Origin: an uncultured Lewinella sp. | Lineage (GTDB): Bacteria > Bacteroidota > Bacteroidia > Chitinophagales > Saprospiraceae | Length of the DNA stretch: 37,638 nt | Assembly: GCA_913056515.1 (NCBI GenBank) | Contig: CAJXMP010000007.1 | Span: forward strand, 1-37,638 | Reading direction: 5' to 3' | In this document: positions 27,001 to 35,298 of the stretch, piece after piece | Position numbering within the stretch: position 1 is the stretch's first letter | Layout: each line of letters starts with the position of its first letter | Made by a program: the position numbers and the translations under genes | The notes under the pieces: generated by a model | What the model saw: the letters and a program-made list of their open reading frames with translations, nothing else | Databases searched by the model: none | What the model was told of the DNA's origin: nothing

Positions 27001-27198
27001 GGTGGCCAAGGCTTAATTGATGGCTCCTATGTACGTATGCCATTTAGAGCATGGTATGTAAAAGCAACAGGGGAGAACATGGAACACGGACCTGCTGTTC
27101 CAGATGTGATTATTTATAATCAGCCTGATTCTAAAGTTAAAGGGAATGATGAGCAATTAGCCAAGGCAGTAGACTTATTACTGCAAGAAGTGAAGTAA
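24031..27198 (+). CDS. Tricorn-protease-like: signal peptide, WD40-like/PD40 propeller, PDZ, S41 peptidase
   Basis: Repeated SPDGxxLxF blades (FSPDGEKVLFTG, WSPDGQWLAFS, WSPDGSKLGFES), PDZ GYLVQAIVPGSPADKV, S41 core VVIDVRYNGGGWTTD and NQNSYSNAEIFSHAFK. Confidence 0.92.
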   Translation: MYNTSKSILLGLLLGCTLPAFGQKVWVRTPDIAPDASMITFSYQGDIWTANIDGSNAKRLTVHEAYESQPCFSPDGEKVLFTGARFGNNDLFEIQANGSVQRLTFHSTYDVAGEYDRKGNIFFNTRRLGVHVEREAEIQKLAKGQASPEVFMSGLGFNPSISKDGTYIAFERGTCRIEREAYRGPANRDIWVYNTKDQTYTQITTDEGQDIFPEIANDGTLYFVSARGGRYNIYKTSLTAGAKPEQVSSFKADGIRHFNITPDGKQAIVEIADEIRLIDLSKGGTGKAIALNLPVDSRYDSYEHKTFRNGLGAYAISPDGKQMSATTRGEVFVFENDKENKRTKNVSQSAYREKNAQWLNDSTMLFLSDRGGDYDLYMAHSVDTSRPSLLKSYMLAVEKWRDTDNDMAYFDLSPDKSQVVMLDGRGKLSVADISDSTGITNEKVLLDSWATPGGMSWSPDGQWLAFSMDDLDFNEEIFIMKADGSGEPINVSMHPRSDSNPVWSPDGSKLGFESIRNNGDSDIWFVWLKQNDWERSRTDWDLQEAPKKGKKDSVIVDIDTDNIYRRLVQVTRLAGNERNLTIAADGETFLFTTNGGGRTGAGGDQNLMSVKWDGSELKTLKSKVNLYALSYDPASKKYYYISRGNIYKADVKGKGDKISFTAKMEVLREVERAQIFDEGWRALNAGFYDPKFHGQDFEALRAKYRPRALAASTAQEFRLQFNEMIGQLDASHMGMYGSNPEETQRERTGLIGAQLKGTDNGYLVQAIVPGSPADKVESKLNVGDQILAINGEAVNQGRNVYKALEGTANTQVLLDVLSSDGNSREVIITPQSTLSTVLYDAWVAERRALTDKYSDGKLGYIHIRGMNWPSFENFERELMASGYGKEGVVIDVRYNGGGWTTDMMMAVLNVRQHSYTVPRGAAADLDKENKKFREHYPYGERLPLSSWTKPSIALCNQNSYSNAEIFSHAFKTLGHGKLVGVPTFGAVISTGGQGLIDGSYVRMPFRAWYVKATGENMEHGPAVPDVIIYNQPDSKVKGNDEQLAKAVDLLLQEVK

Positions 27199-27203
27199 AA
27201 TAT

Positions 27204-27237
27204 AAAAGGCTTTCCAATGTTGGAAAGCCTTTTTTTT
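27204..27237 (+). terminator. Terminator of the S41/tricorn-like gene
   Basis: AAAAGGCTTTCCA-atgt-TGGAAAGCCTTTTTTTT. Confidence 0.88.
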
Positions 27238-27239
27238 GG

Positions 27240-27313
27240 CGCCTCAGGTAGGGCTCGAACCTACGACCTACGGATTAACAGTCCGCCGCTCTAACCAGCT
27301 GAGCTACTGAGGC
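27240..27313 (-). tRNA. tRNA-Asn (GTT)
   Basis: Reverse complement GCCTCAGTAGCTCAGCTGGTTAGAGCGGCGGACTGTTAATCCGTAGGTCGTAGGTTCGAGCCCTACCTGAGGCG: cloverleaf with anticodon GTT, acceptor GCCTCAG/CTGAGGC, discriminator G. Confidence 0.95.
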
Positions 27314-27337
27314 AAAACCATTGCCTTAAAAAAAGTG

Positions 27338-27411
27338 CGCCTCAGGTAGGGCTCGAACCTACGACCTACGGATTAACAGTCCGCCGCTCTAACCAGCTGA
27401 GCTACTGAGGC
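27338..27411 (-). tRNA. tRNA-Asn (GTT), second identical copy
   Basis: Same 74-nt sequence repeated 98 nt downstream, 24-nt spacer. Confidence 0.95.
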
Positions 27412-27512
27412 GTTTACTTTGTTTGTAAAGCGATGCAAATTTATACTAATCGAGCAATAATTGCAAAAAAAAATTTATTTAAAAATTAAAAAAGATAAAA
27501 GAGTCAAATTGT

Positions 27513-27520
27513 TATTTTTG
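27513..27520 (+). promoter_or_regulatory. Putative -7 element TATTTTTG for the PfkB kinase gene
   Basis: Exact TAnnTTTG match, 51 nt before ATG 27572. Confidence 0.4.
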
Positions 27521-27571
27521 CAAATCTTTGTAAATCAACTTTGTTGATCAAATTAACGATATAAAATTGAT

Positions 27572-28486
27572 ATGAGCTTATTAACTGTTGGTACTGTGGC
27601 CTTTGATTCTATTGAAACTCCATTCGGGAAGGCTGATAAAATTGTAGGTGGTGCAGCTACCTTTATTGGCTTATCTGCTTCTTATTTTGTAGACCGAGTG
27701 AATGTAGTTTCTGTAATTGGAGATGATTTTCCAACTACGGTATTAGATGATATGAAAACGAGAGGGATTGATTTGGAAGGTCTTCAAGTAAAGTCTGGAG
27801 AAAAATCATTCTTCTGGGCTGGTAAGTACCACAATAATATGAATTCAAGAGATACTTTAGATACCCAGTTGAATGTATTGGCTGAATTCGATCCAGTTTT
27901 ACCAGCATCTTACAAGAATCCATCTCATTTAATGTTGGGTAATTTGACTCCAGCTGTTCAAATGCGTGTATTGGAGCAATTAGAATCTAAGCCTGCCCTG
28001 ACTATCATGGATACGATGAACTTTTGGATGGATGTGGCTTGGGATGAATTACTAGAAGTCATCAAAAAGGTGGATGTATTGATGATCAATGATGAGGAAG
28101 CTCGTCAATTATCTAAAGAATATTCCTTAGTTACTGCAGCAAGAAAGATTCTTACCATGGGGCCAGAGTATTTAGTGATTAAGAAAGGAGAGCATGGTGC
28201 CCTATTATTCCACGGAGATCGTATATTTTCAGCTCCGGCACTTCCTTTAGAAATGGTTTATGATCCAACTGGTGCAGGGGATACATTTGCAGGTGGTTTC
28301 ACAGGCTATCTGGCACAGGGTGGAGATATCGACTTTGAAAAAATGAAGTCGGCTATTATTTATGGTTCTGCAATGGCGTCATTTACCGTTGAAAAATTCG
28401 GTATTGAACGACTAGCTGAATTAGGTCAGGATGAGGTACAGCGACGTGTTAAGCGCTTCCAAGATTTGGCACAGTTTAGCATTTAA
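27572..28486 (+). CDS. PfkB/ribokinase family carbohydrate kinase
   Basis: VGGAATFIGLSASYF N-terminal motif; DPTGAGDTFAGGFTGYLA C-terminal PfkB signature. Confidence 0.9.
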   Translation: MSLLTVGTVAFDSIETPFGKADKIVGGAATFIGLSASYFVDRVNVVSVIGDDFPTTVLDDMKTRGIDLEGLQVKSGEKSFFWAGKYHNNMNSRDTLDTQLNVLAEFDPVLPASYKNPSHLMLGNLTPAVQMRVLEQLESKPALTIMDTMNFWMDVAWDELLEVIKKVDVLMINDEEARQLSKEYSLVTAARKILTMGPEYLVIKKGEHGALLFHGDRIFSAPALPLEMVYDPTGAGDTFAGGFTGYLAQGGDIDFEKMKSAIIYGSAMASFTVEKFGIERLAELGQDEVQRRVKRFQDLAQFSI

Positions 28487-28487
28487 T

Positions 28488-28522
28488 AAAAAAGTCCCGA
28501 GTATTTCACTCGGGACTTTTTT
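28488..28522. terminator. Bidirectional terminator between the convergent pfkB-like and rlmN genes
   Basis: AAAAAAGTCCCGAGT-atttc-ACTCGGGACTTTTTT. Confidence 0.9.
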
Positions 28523-29573
28523 ATTCCTTATTGGCCAATTGTCCACAAGCAGCATCAATGTCTCTGCCTCGGGATTTTCTAACCGTTACCATGATGCCTT
28601 TCCTTCTCAAATAAGCTGCAAATGCATCTACTTTTTTGGCATCGGATCTAGAGAATTCAGATCCATCTATTGGATTGTATTCGATGATATTGATTTTAAC
28701 GGGGAAGTTGGAACAAAGCTTGGCTAGGTTTTTTGCATCCTCTATACTGTCGTTGTAATTCTGAAAGGAGATGTACTCGTAGCTAATTTTATTACCTGTA
28801 TTGGTATGAAAATATTGTAGGCTATCCATTAGGATGTCTAGGTTATTTTGCTCATTAATAGGCATGATTTCGTCTCGCTTAGCATCATCTGCAGCATGTA
28901 AGGACAGCGCCAAGTTGAATTTCACTTGATCATCGGCTAGTTTTTTGATCATCTTAGCAATACCTGCTGTACTTACCGTGATTCGTTTAGGAGACATACC
29001 TAAACCTTCTGGCGAGGAGATTTTTTCCACAGATTCCAACACATTTTTATATGCTAAGAGTGGTTCGCCCATACCCATGTATACAATATTGGTCAGTGGA
29101 TGCCCAAAGTGTTCCTCCGCTTGTTTATTGACCAATAAAACTTGGTCATATATCTCTGCCGCATCAAGATTGCGAAGCCGTTTCATTCTACCTGTAGCAC
29201 AAAACTTACAAGTCAGGGAACAACCTACCTGAGAAGATACACAAACGGTATATCGATTATCATTAGGTACTGGAATAAGAACGGATTCGATTAGATGGCC
29301 ATCGTGTAGTTTGAATCTGGATTTGATCGTACCGTCTGTACTTTTTTGCATTTTATCCAGTTCGATAGGAAGAATGGTGAAGTGTGTATTGAGCTTATTC
29401 CTTAAGTCTTTGGAGAGGTTGGTCATTTCTTCAAATTGGTGTGCCCCTTTTTCCCACAGCCATTGATAGATTTGTTTGGCGCGAAATTTCTTTTCGCCCA
29501 TTTCCTCCAATGCCAGGATTAAGTCTGCTTTACTCAATTTCCTGATGTCCGTCTTCACGATGTCTGTTACCAT
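28521..29573 (-). CDS. rlmN: 23S rRNA (adenine2503-C2)-methyltransferase RlmN (radical SAM)
   Basis: CSLTCKFCATGRMKRLRNLDAAEI (CxxxCxxC), NIVYMGMGEPLLAYKNVL, RITVSTAGIAKMIKKLA, GRDIDAACGQL. Confidence 0.95.
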   Translation of the reverse strand: MVTDIVKTDIRKLSKADLILALEEMGEKKFRAKQIYQWLWEKGAHQFEEMTNLSKDLRNKLNTHFTILPIELDKMQKSTDGTIKSRFKLHDGHLIESVLIPVPNDNRYTVCVSSQVGCSLTCKFCATGRMKRLRNLDAAEIYDQVLLVNKQAEEHFGHPLTNIVYMGMGEPLLAYKNVLESVEKISSPEGLGMSPKRITVSTAGIAKMIKKLADDQVKFNLALSLHAADDAKRDEIMPINEQNNLDILMDSLQYFHTNTGNKISYEYISFQNYNDSIEDAKNLAKLCSNFPVKINIIEYNPIDGSEFSRSDAKKVDAFAAYLRRKGIMVTVRKSRGRDIDAACGQLANKE

Positions 29574-29577
29574 GCGG

Positions 29578-29585
29578 CAAAGATA
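29578..29585 (-). promoter_or_regulatory. Putative -7 element TATCTTTG immediately upstream of the rlmN start codon
   Basis: Exact TAnnTTTG match on the minus strand, 4 nt before ATG 29573; preceded by palindrome GCCTTAAGGC (29588-29597). Confidence 0.4.
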
Positions 29586-29622
29586 CTGCCTTAAGGCTTA
29601 ATTTGTAAGTGATTGTAAAATA

Positions 29623-29650
29623 AAAAAGGATACCCTTGGGCATCCTTTTT
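29623..29650 (-). terminator. Terminator downstream of pckA
   Basis: AAAAAGGATaCCC...GGGcATCCTTTTT hairpin, minus strand continues TTTTTTATTTT. Confidence 0.8.
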
Positions 29651-29673
29651 TAGTATTAGTCCAATAATTGAAC

Positions 29674-31284
29674 TTACAGGATCTTCACACGAGGCGCAGC
29701 TTCCATAATTTCAGCATTTGCTTTAGCAGCAAATTGCTCGAAATTATCTACAAAAGCAGCAGCTAACTCATTTGCTTTATTATCGTAAGCATCCTTGTCA
29801 GTCCAAGTATTTCTTGGATTTAATAATTCATCCGGAACATTTGGACAGGTAGTAGGAATCTGTAAGCCAAAAATATCTTGTGTTTCGTACGATTGATTCG
29901 CCAATACTCCTTCAAGAGCTGCAGTGATCATCGCTCGGGTGTATTTTAATTTCATTCTATTACCCACTCCGTATGATCCACCAGTCCAACCTGTGTTGAC
30001 TAACCAAATATTCACCTGATGCTCATTCATTTTTTCACCGAGCATTTCAGCATATTTCGTTGGGTGAAGTGGTAAGAATGGCGCACCAAAGCAAGCAGAG
30101 AAGGTTGTTTGTGGCTCCGTTACACCCTCTTCTGTACCAGCTACTTTTGCTGTGTATCCGGAAATAAAGTGATACATAGCTTGACCTTTAGTCAATTTTG
30201 AGATTGGAGGTAATACTCCAAAAGCATCACAAGTCAAGAAAAATATATTCTTAGGATGACCTCCCTTGGACGGATTTAGTGCATTTGAAATATGATCGAT
30301 AGGGTAGGATACACGTGTGTTTTGAGTGATGGTATCATCTTCAAAATTAGGTGTTTTTCCATCTGCTTCAAATCCTATGTTTTCCAAAATAGCACCAGGC
30401 TTGATAGCAGCATAAATATCTGGCTCTTTTTCTGGTGTTAGATCAATAGTCTTTGCATAACATCCACCCTCAAAGTTGAAAACCCCATTCTCAGACCAAC
30501 CGTGTTCATCATCTCCAATTAAGCCTCTATTTGGATCAGCTGAAAGGGTTGTTTTTCCTGTTCCAGAAAGTCCAAAGAAAATAGCGGTATCTCCATCTTT
30601 CCCTTCATTCGCAGAACAGTGCATAGAAAGTACGCCGTGTTCGTGCGGAAGTACACAATTCAATACAGAGAAAATACCTTTTTTGATTTCTCCGGTATAT
30701 CCAGTTCCACCGATAATAATCGTTTTTTCTGAAAAGTTGACAATTGCAAAATTCGATTGTCGCGTTCCATCAATTTCAGGATCGGCATGGAATCCAGGCG
30801 CATTCAAAATAGTCCAGTCAGGACTGAATTGCTGGAGTTGCTCTTCCGTTGGGCGAAGGAACATATTGCTAGCGAACTGATTCGACCAAGGATATTCATT
30901 GATCACTCGAATGTTGAGTTGATAATGTTCGTCAGCACAAGCATAAGCATCTCGAACATAGATATCCTTATCTTCTAAGTAAGCAATTAATTTGTTTTTA
31001 AGATTCTGATAGTTATTCGTATCGAATGGGAAGTTGATATAATTCCAATCTACTACATCTGTTGTGTAGGCATCCTTTACGATAAATCTATCTTTAGGGG
31101 AACGTCCTGTGAATTTTCCTGTATTGATGACTAAAGCTCCTTTGTTAGAAAGCTTTCCCATTCCTTTGTCCAAAGCATGTTGAACTAAATCTTCAGGACT
31201 TAAATTCCAATAAGCTGTTTTGCAGGCCTCTATTCCTGCGTCAGAAAGATTTGCATCGGGTGTTTTGTTACCGAGTTCTTTCAT
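29674..31284 (-). CDS. pckA: Phosphoenolpyruvate carboxykinase (ATP)
   Basis: GRSPKDRFIVKD, GGTGYTGEIKKGIFSVLN, FFGLSGTGKTTLSADPNRGLIGDDEHGW, YTRAMITAALEGVL. Confidence 0.96.
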   Translation of the reverse strand: MKELGNKTPDANLSDAGIEACKTAYWNLSPEDLVQHALDKGMGKLSNKGALVINTGKFTGRSPKDRFIVKDAYTTDVVDWNYINFPFDTNNYQNLKNKLIAYLEDKDIYVRDAYACADEHYQLNIRVINEYPWSNQFASNMFLRPTEEQLQQFSPDWTILNAPGFHADPEIDGTRQSNFAIVNFSEKTIIIGGTGYTGEIKKGIFSVLNCVLPHEHGVLSMHCSANEGKDGDTAIFFGLSGTGKTTLSADPNRGLIGDDEHGWSENGVFNFEGGCYAKTIDLTPEKEPDIYAAIKPGAILENIGFEADGKTPNFEDDTITQNTRVSYPIDHISNALNPSKGGHPKNIFFLTCDAFGVLPPISKLTKGQAMYHFISGYTAKVAGTEEGVTEPQTTFSACFGAPFLPLHPTKYAEMLGEKMNEHQVNIWLVNTGWTGGSYGVGNRMKLKYTRAMITAALEGVLANQSYETQDIFGLQIPTTCPNVPDELLNPRNTWTDKDAYDNKANELAAAFVDNFEQFAAKANAEIMEAAPRVKIL

Positions 31285-31318
31285 AAATTTGGTATTTTAT
31301 TTGGTAGAACTAAAAAAT

Positions 31319-31386
31319 AAAAACGTCGAGTAAGTTTTAGAAACCTCTGTGATTCAGGTGTTTTATTAAGCTAACTCGACGTTTTT
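31319..31386 (-). terminator. Large stem-loop (13-bp perfect outer stem AAAAACGTCGAGT/ACTCGACGTTTTT, structured 42-nt interior) between the TonB receptor gene and pckA; terminator or leader element
   Basis: Arms 31319-31331 and 31374-31386 are exact reverse complements; inner AAACCT/AGGT(g)TT pairing; T-rich on the 3' side of the minus strand. Confidence 0.7.
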
Positions 31387-31461
31387 TAGTTTACATCGTA
31401 AAATTAGAAGTTTATAAGCTAAATCCCATAAGATTTAGGATATAATAACATATCAAAGTTA

Positions 31462-33978
31462 TTAATAGTTGATGATTATACCCAGATTGAAGTTTCGACC
31501 TGGAGCACTAATCCCAGAGGAAAAGGTGCGATAGTGTTGGTCTAAGAGATTTTCAATAGATAAAAAGAAGGTTCTATTTTCTTGTTTATACAGCCAGTGT
31601 AAATCAAATACTTGCCAGGCTGGAAGGTCCTGAAATACAAGTCCAGAAGCAGATTCGAATGCATTGCCGAATTCTAAATTATCTGATGAACCTGCTCTTA
31701 TGATAACTTGCTCTCCATTCCCTTCAGTAATAATGTCCACCACCTCATAATCTCTTAGTGCTTTCCGACCATTGAATCGCCAACTTAGTTTCATTTCAAG
31801 TGCCTGATTAGCCCATGTTAGGGCAGCTGAACCGAAGAATGGGGGTATATGTCCCATGGCTACCACGGTATCTATCTCAGGATTCGATTGTTGGAAAAAA
31901 GTACGGCCTAGGGTATAGGAATAATTGACATCTAGACTAAACTGTTTACCTAAATCTTGGTGTAGATAAGCCGATGAGCCAGCAATAAATCCTTGTGTAG
32001 TATTCTCATTAATGAGACTGGTAAATCCATCTACTACAATTTGGTCACTGATTCTCCTCACGAGTAAATCATTGACAATATTGTAAAAGACTTGATGCTT
32101 TATTTCGGTGTTAGTCCCTGTATAATTTACCCCCCATTCTATAGCTGTAGTGCGTTCAGGTTTGATGTTCGGATTGGGGATATTTACAAAATCACCTTTC
32201 ACTCTAATTTTGGCGAGATCATCAATATTAGGCGCTCGGTAAGCATTACTTACAGATAGGGTAGTTTGAAACGATTTTGATAATTGCTTCTGGTAGCCAA
32301 TGGAACCAACCAAAGATTGATTTTTTGTTTGCAAGGATCCATCCGTGTAGGAGCTTGGCCAAGTTAGACCGGCATTATTTTCAAAGGATAAATTGCTTTG
32401 ATGTAGATTACCTCTTATACCTAAATGAAGGCTGGAAGTTTCTGTTAAATTACTGATCTGAAAGGTGGTGAATAGGCCAGCCTGCATATTTTGGGCAGTA
32501 CCTGATGGATATCTAGAGAGGAATGGTGCAGGTGTCTGACCAAAAATATTTTGAATGCTACCACCAGAGTCTAAATCGTTGAATTGACCATCGACTCCAT
32601 AAAATAATTGCTTCCTAGTCTTTTGTTTCCAATTTTTTTGAAAGACAGCATTTAGACTGTATACAAGCAGATTTTCTGTATTAGTTGTTTCATCTCCTGC
32701 ATTAAATCTTCTAACGATTCTACTTTCTTCAATTTGTTGAACGGCCAGATTGATCCTACTCTGATCGAAAAGCTTATGGGCTGTTTTGTATTGCATCTTC
32801 AAGGATGCAAGACCTCTTACTTGCGGCCCATAGTCCCATCTAGCAAAATTGGGAGAACCCTGATTGAATTCGTTTAACTGGTCGTATCTAGGGATATTGG
32901 AGGAAGTAGAGTACTGCATGTTCAGCCAGATATCCATTTGGTTATTGGGCTTGAAATAGAATTTTTGAAGGATATCAAATTGATTGTAAGCAGAGCCTAG
33001 TTGAATATGATGCTCATCAGCTGACCGATTGATTAAGGTATCTGTTCCATTGACGAAGTCCTGATAGCTGCTTCTTTTCCAGTTGGATGGAGCATCTGCT
33101 ATACCCTTTCTGCCTGCGCGTAAATCTCCAAATTGGTTAGCAGAAAGGATACTTATACTTGCCCAGCGTTTTCCGGCAATAGTTGTGCTACTCGATAAAC
33201 TAATACCTTGGTTTACTGAATTTAGTGCTGATGAAATGGCTCCATTTATGGTTATTCGCTCTTCTTTGGAAGCCAGTTTGGGTGACTTGGTATGGAAGTG
33301 AATTGCCCCTCCTAAGGCATCGGATCCATATAGTAAAGAAGCTGGACCATGGATTACTTCTACTCGATCTATGGCTGCTCTATTAAGTGTAATTGAATTT
33401 TGAAGATGACCTGATCGATATATGGCATTATTCATTTTTACACCATCTACCAAAAGCATAATTCTGCTAGCCTCAAAACCTCTTAAGATAGGACTTCCTC
33501 CCCCTAGCTGAGATCGTTGTACAAATACCTGACCACTTTTTTCTAGCAAATCAGCAGATGATTGGCTTTGTATTTGTCCTAAACTGTTGGATTCAATACG
33601 GACGACATCACAGATAGTAGGGTATGCATTGGGTTTGGATCCTATGATTTCAAATTCATCATAAAAGAAGGTAATTTCTTTAAGGAACAGCGTGTCAAAA
33701 TCTATACTTGCTCGACTACCTTGGAAGGATTCATAGCCTAAAAAAGAGATGGTAATAAGGTCGCTGTCTGGAAAGGCTGATAAGGCAATAAATCCCGTAG
33801 AATCTGCAATGGCTGATTTGGAAAGATTAGCATCATAGGCACTGGCACCTGGAAGGGGAGTGCCATCTTCTGCACATACGATTAGACCTTCACTAACTTG
33901 AGCGTTAAGTGTACCAAAACAATTACAGACTAGAATAATTGCAGTAAAAGCAAGCAAATTGAATTGCCTAAGGACCAT
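31462..33978 (-). CDS. TonB-dependent outer membrane receptor with N-terminal carboxypeptidase-like regulatory domain
   Basis: GLIVCAEDGTPLPGASAYDANLSKSAIADSTGFIAL; plug motifs VFVQRSQLGGGSPILRGFEASRIMLLVDGVKMNNAIYR, IDRVEVIHGPASLLYGSDALGGAIHF; C-terminal barrel. Confidence 0.92.
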   Translation of the reverse strand: MVLRQFNLLAFTAIILVCNCFGTLNAQVSEGLIVCAEDGTPLPGASAYDANLSKSAIADSTGFIALSAFPDSDLITISFLGYESFQGSRASIDFDTLFLKEITFFYDEFEIIGSKPNAYPTICDVVRIESNSLGQIQSQSSADLLEKSGQVFVQRSQLGGGSPILRGFEASRIMLLVDGVKMNNAIYRSGHLQNSITLNRAAIDRVEVIHGPASLLYGSDALGGAIHFHTKSPKLASKEERITINGAISSALNSVNQGISLSSSTTIAGKRWASISILSANQFGDLRAGRKGIADAPSNWKRSSYQDFVNGTDTLINRSADEHHIQLGSAYNQFDILQKFYFKPNNQMDIWLNMQYSTSSNIPRYDQLNEFNQGSPNFARWDYGPQVRGLASLKMQYKTAHKLFDQSRINLAVQQIEESRIVRRFNAGDETTNTENLLVYSLNAVFQKNWKQKTRKQLFYGVDGQFNDLDSGGSIQNIFGQTPAPFLSRYPSGTAQNMQAGLFTTFQISNLTETSSLHLGIRGNLHQSNLSFENNAGLTWPSSYTDGSLQTKNQSLVGSIGYQKQLSKSFQTTLSVSNAYRAPNIDDLAKIRVKGDFVNIPNPNIKPERTTAIEWGVNYTGTNTEIKHQVFYNIVNDLLVRRISDQIVVDGFTSLINENTTQGFIAGSSAYLHQDLGKQFSLDVNYSYTLGRTFFQQSNPEIDTVVAMGHIPPFFGSAALTWANQALEMKLSWRFNGRKALRDYEVVDIITEGNGEQVIIRAGSSDNLEFGNAFESASGLVFQDLPAWQVFDLHWLYKQENRTFFLSIENLLDQHYRTFSSGISAPGRNFNLGIIINY

Positions 33979-33979
33979 C

Positions 33980-35146
33980 TTAGTTTTTTGCTAAAGGTAT
34001 ACTTATTCTGAAAGTTGTTTTCACATTTTCAGTAGATTCTTTGACAAAAATTTTCCCTTTATGATAGTTTTCAACTATCCTTTTAGCTAGAGATAATCCA
34101 AGTCCCCAACCGCGCTTCTTGGTTGAATATCCTGGTTTAAAAATGGTTTTGAATTTATTGGCAGGTATGCCTGGTCCTGAATCTGAAATATCTATGTGAA
34201 CCCAATTTTCATCCGATTCAATCACACCACTTATAGTGCCTTCTTTTCCAATAGAATCTAAAGCGTTTCGCAGGAGGTTTTCAAATACCCATTCCAAAAG
34301 TTGTCCATTTACAATTCCTGTACTTACCCCTTTGGTGGGCTCTACTTCGAAAGTAACGTTTCTTGGTGCACGCTTTGAAATGTAGTCGAAGTTCTTTTGC
34401 AGCATGGGCTCAATGTCCTTGATCGTCAATTCTGGTTCGGAGCCAATTTTTGAGAATCGTTCTGCGATTAAGTCTAGCTTGGCTAGGTCATTATTAATTT
34501 CTGAGGCAACATCTTTGATTTCTTCATCTTCAGGTCTAATAAACTTTAGATGCTCAATCCAACCTAATATACCAGAAATTGGCGTTCCTAATTGGTGGGC
34601 AGTTTCTTTGGCCATCCCTACCCAAACTCGATTTTGTTCGGCTTTTCTTATCGATGATACGGCAACATAACCAATGACAATGAAAGTAAAAATAAGTAAG
34701 AGCTGAATAAGTGGGAAGTAGCTTAAGTAGTCTATGAATACAGAGGATTGGTAATATAAAGATTGTCCGCCTGCATCTTTAAGGGGCTCCACTCCATCTG
34801 CTATCATCAGGTTCAATTGATTACGCAAAAAGGTTGTATCTAAATCCTGTGTATCTCCAAAGTTTTTTCCAGCTGTAATTTGCCCTGTATTGGATACTAG
34901 AATAACAGGGATGGATTCATTTTTTTGAAGTACTTGAAGGGCAAGTGAAAAATCAAAATCTGCCGCGTTTTCATCTATATTGTTTAGGGAGTTCATAGCC
35001 ACCCGAATAATATCCGCTCGGTTTCGCTCGTCTGAACTTAACATGTCCACGATGGTCTTGGTGTACATAACCGAGAGTACGATTATGGATGCTCCAAACA
35101 CAATCAAAAAGATCTTCCACCAAGATTTATTCACAAAAAGTTTCAT
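33980..35146 (-). CDS. Membrane sensor histidine kinase
   Basis: Two TM segments, H-box GMAKETAHQLGTPISGILGWIEHLKF, N-box LLRNALDSI, G-boxes DSGPGIPANKFKTIFKPGYSTKKRGWGLGLSLAKRIV. Confidence 0.92.
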   Translation of the reverse strand: MKLFVNKSWWKIFLIVFGASIIVLSVMYTKTIVDMLSSDERNRADIIRVAMNSLNNIDENAADFDFSLALQVLQKNESIPVILVSNTGQITAGKNFGDTQDLDTTFLRNQLNLMIADGVEPLKDAGGQSLYYQSSVFIDYLSYFPLIQLLLIFTFIVIGYVAVSSIRKAEQNRVWVGMAKETAHQLGTPISGILGWIEHLKFIRPEDEEIKDVASEINNDLAKLDLIAERFSKIGSEPELTIKDIEPMLQKNFDYISKRAPRNVTFEVEPTKGVSTGIVNGQLLEWVFENLLRNALDSIGKEGTISGVIESDENWVHIDISDSGPGIPANKFKTIFKPGYSTKKRGWGLGLSLAKRIVENYHKGKIFVKESTENVKTTFRISIPLAKN

Positions 35147-35298
35147 CAGCGAATTGGAATGTTTCTTAAATAAACGAATATTTTTTCATTTGTTATGTCT
35201 GACCCCTGCTTTATTGATATCTGACTTTATTCAAGGGATATCGTGCGGTAACAGTTAATAAAATTAAGTCATAAGCAGAAAAAATGTACAGGCTTCAT

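Noticed and set aside
27240-27411. Direct repeats as a CRISPR-like array or integration att sites
   Set aside because: The repeats are complete tRNA-Asn genes; no spacers, cas genes, integrase or phage genes nearby.
35200-35245. GATATC repeated at 21-bp spacing with partial TCTGAC/TTTATT direct repeats upstream of ugd
   Set aside because: Units are short and align poorly beyond 6 bp; likely chance in AT-rich intergenic DNA.
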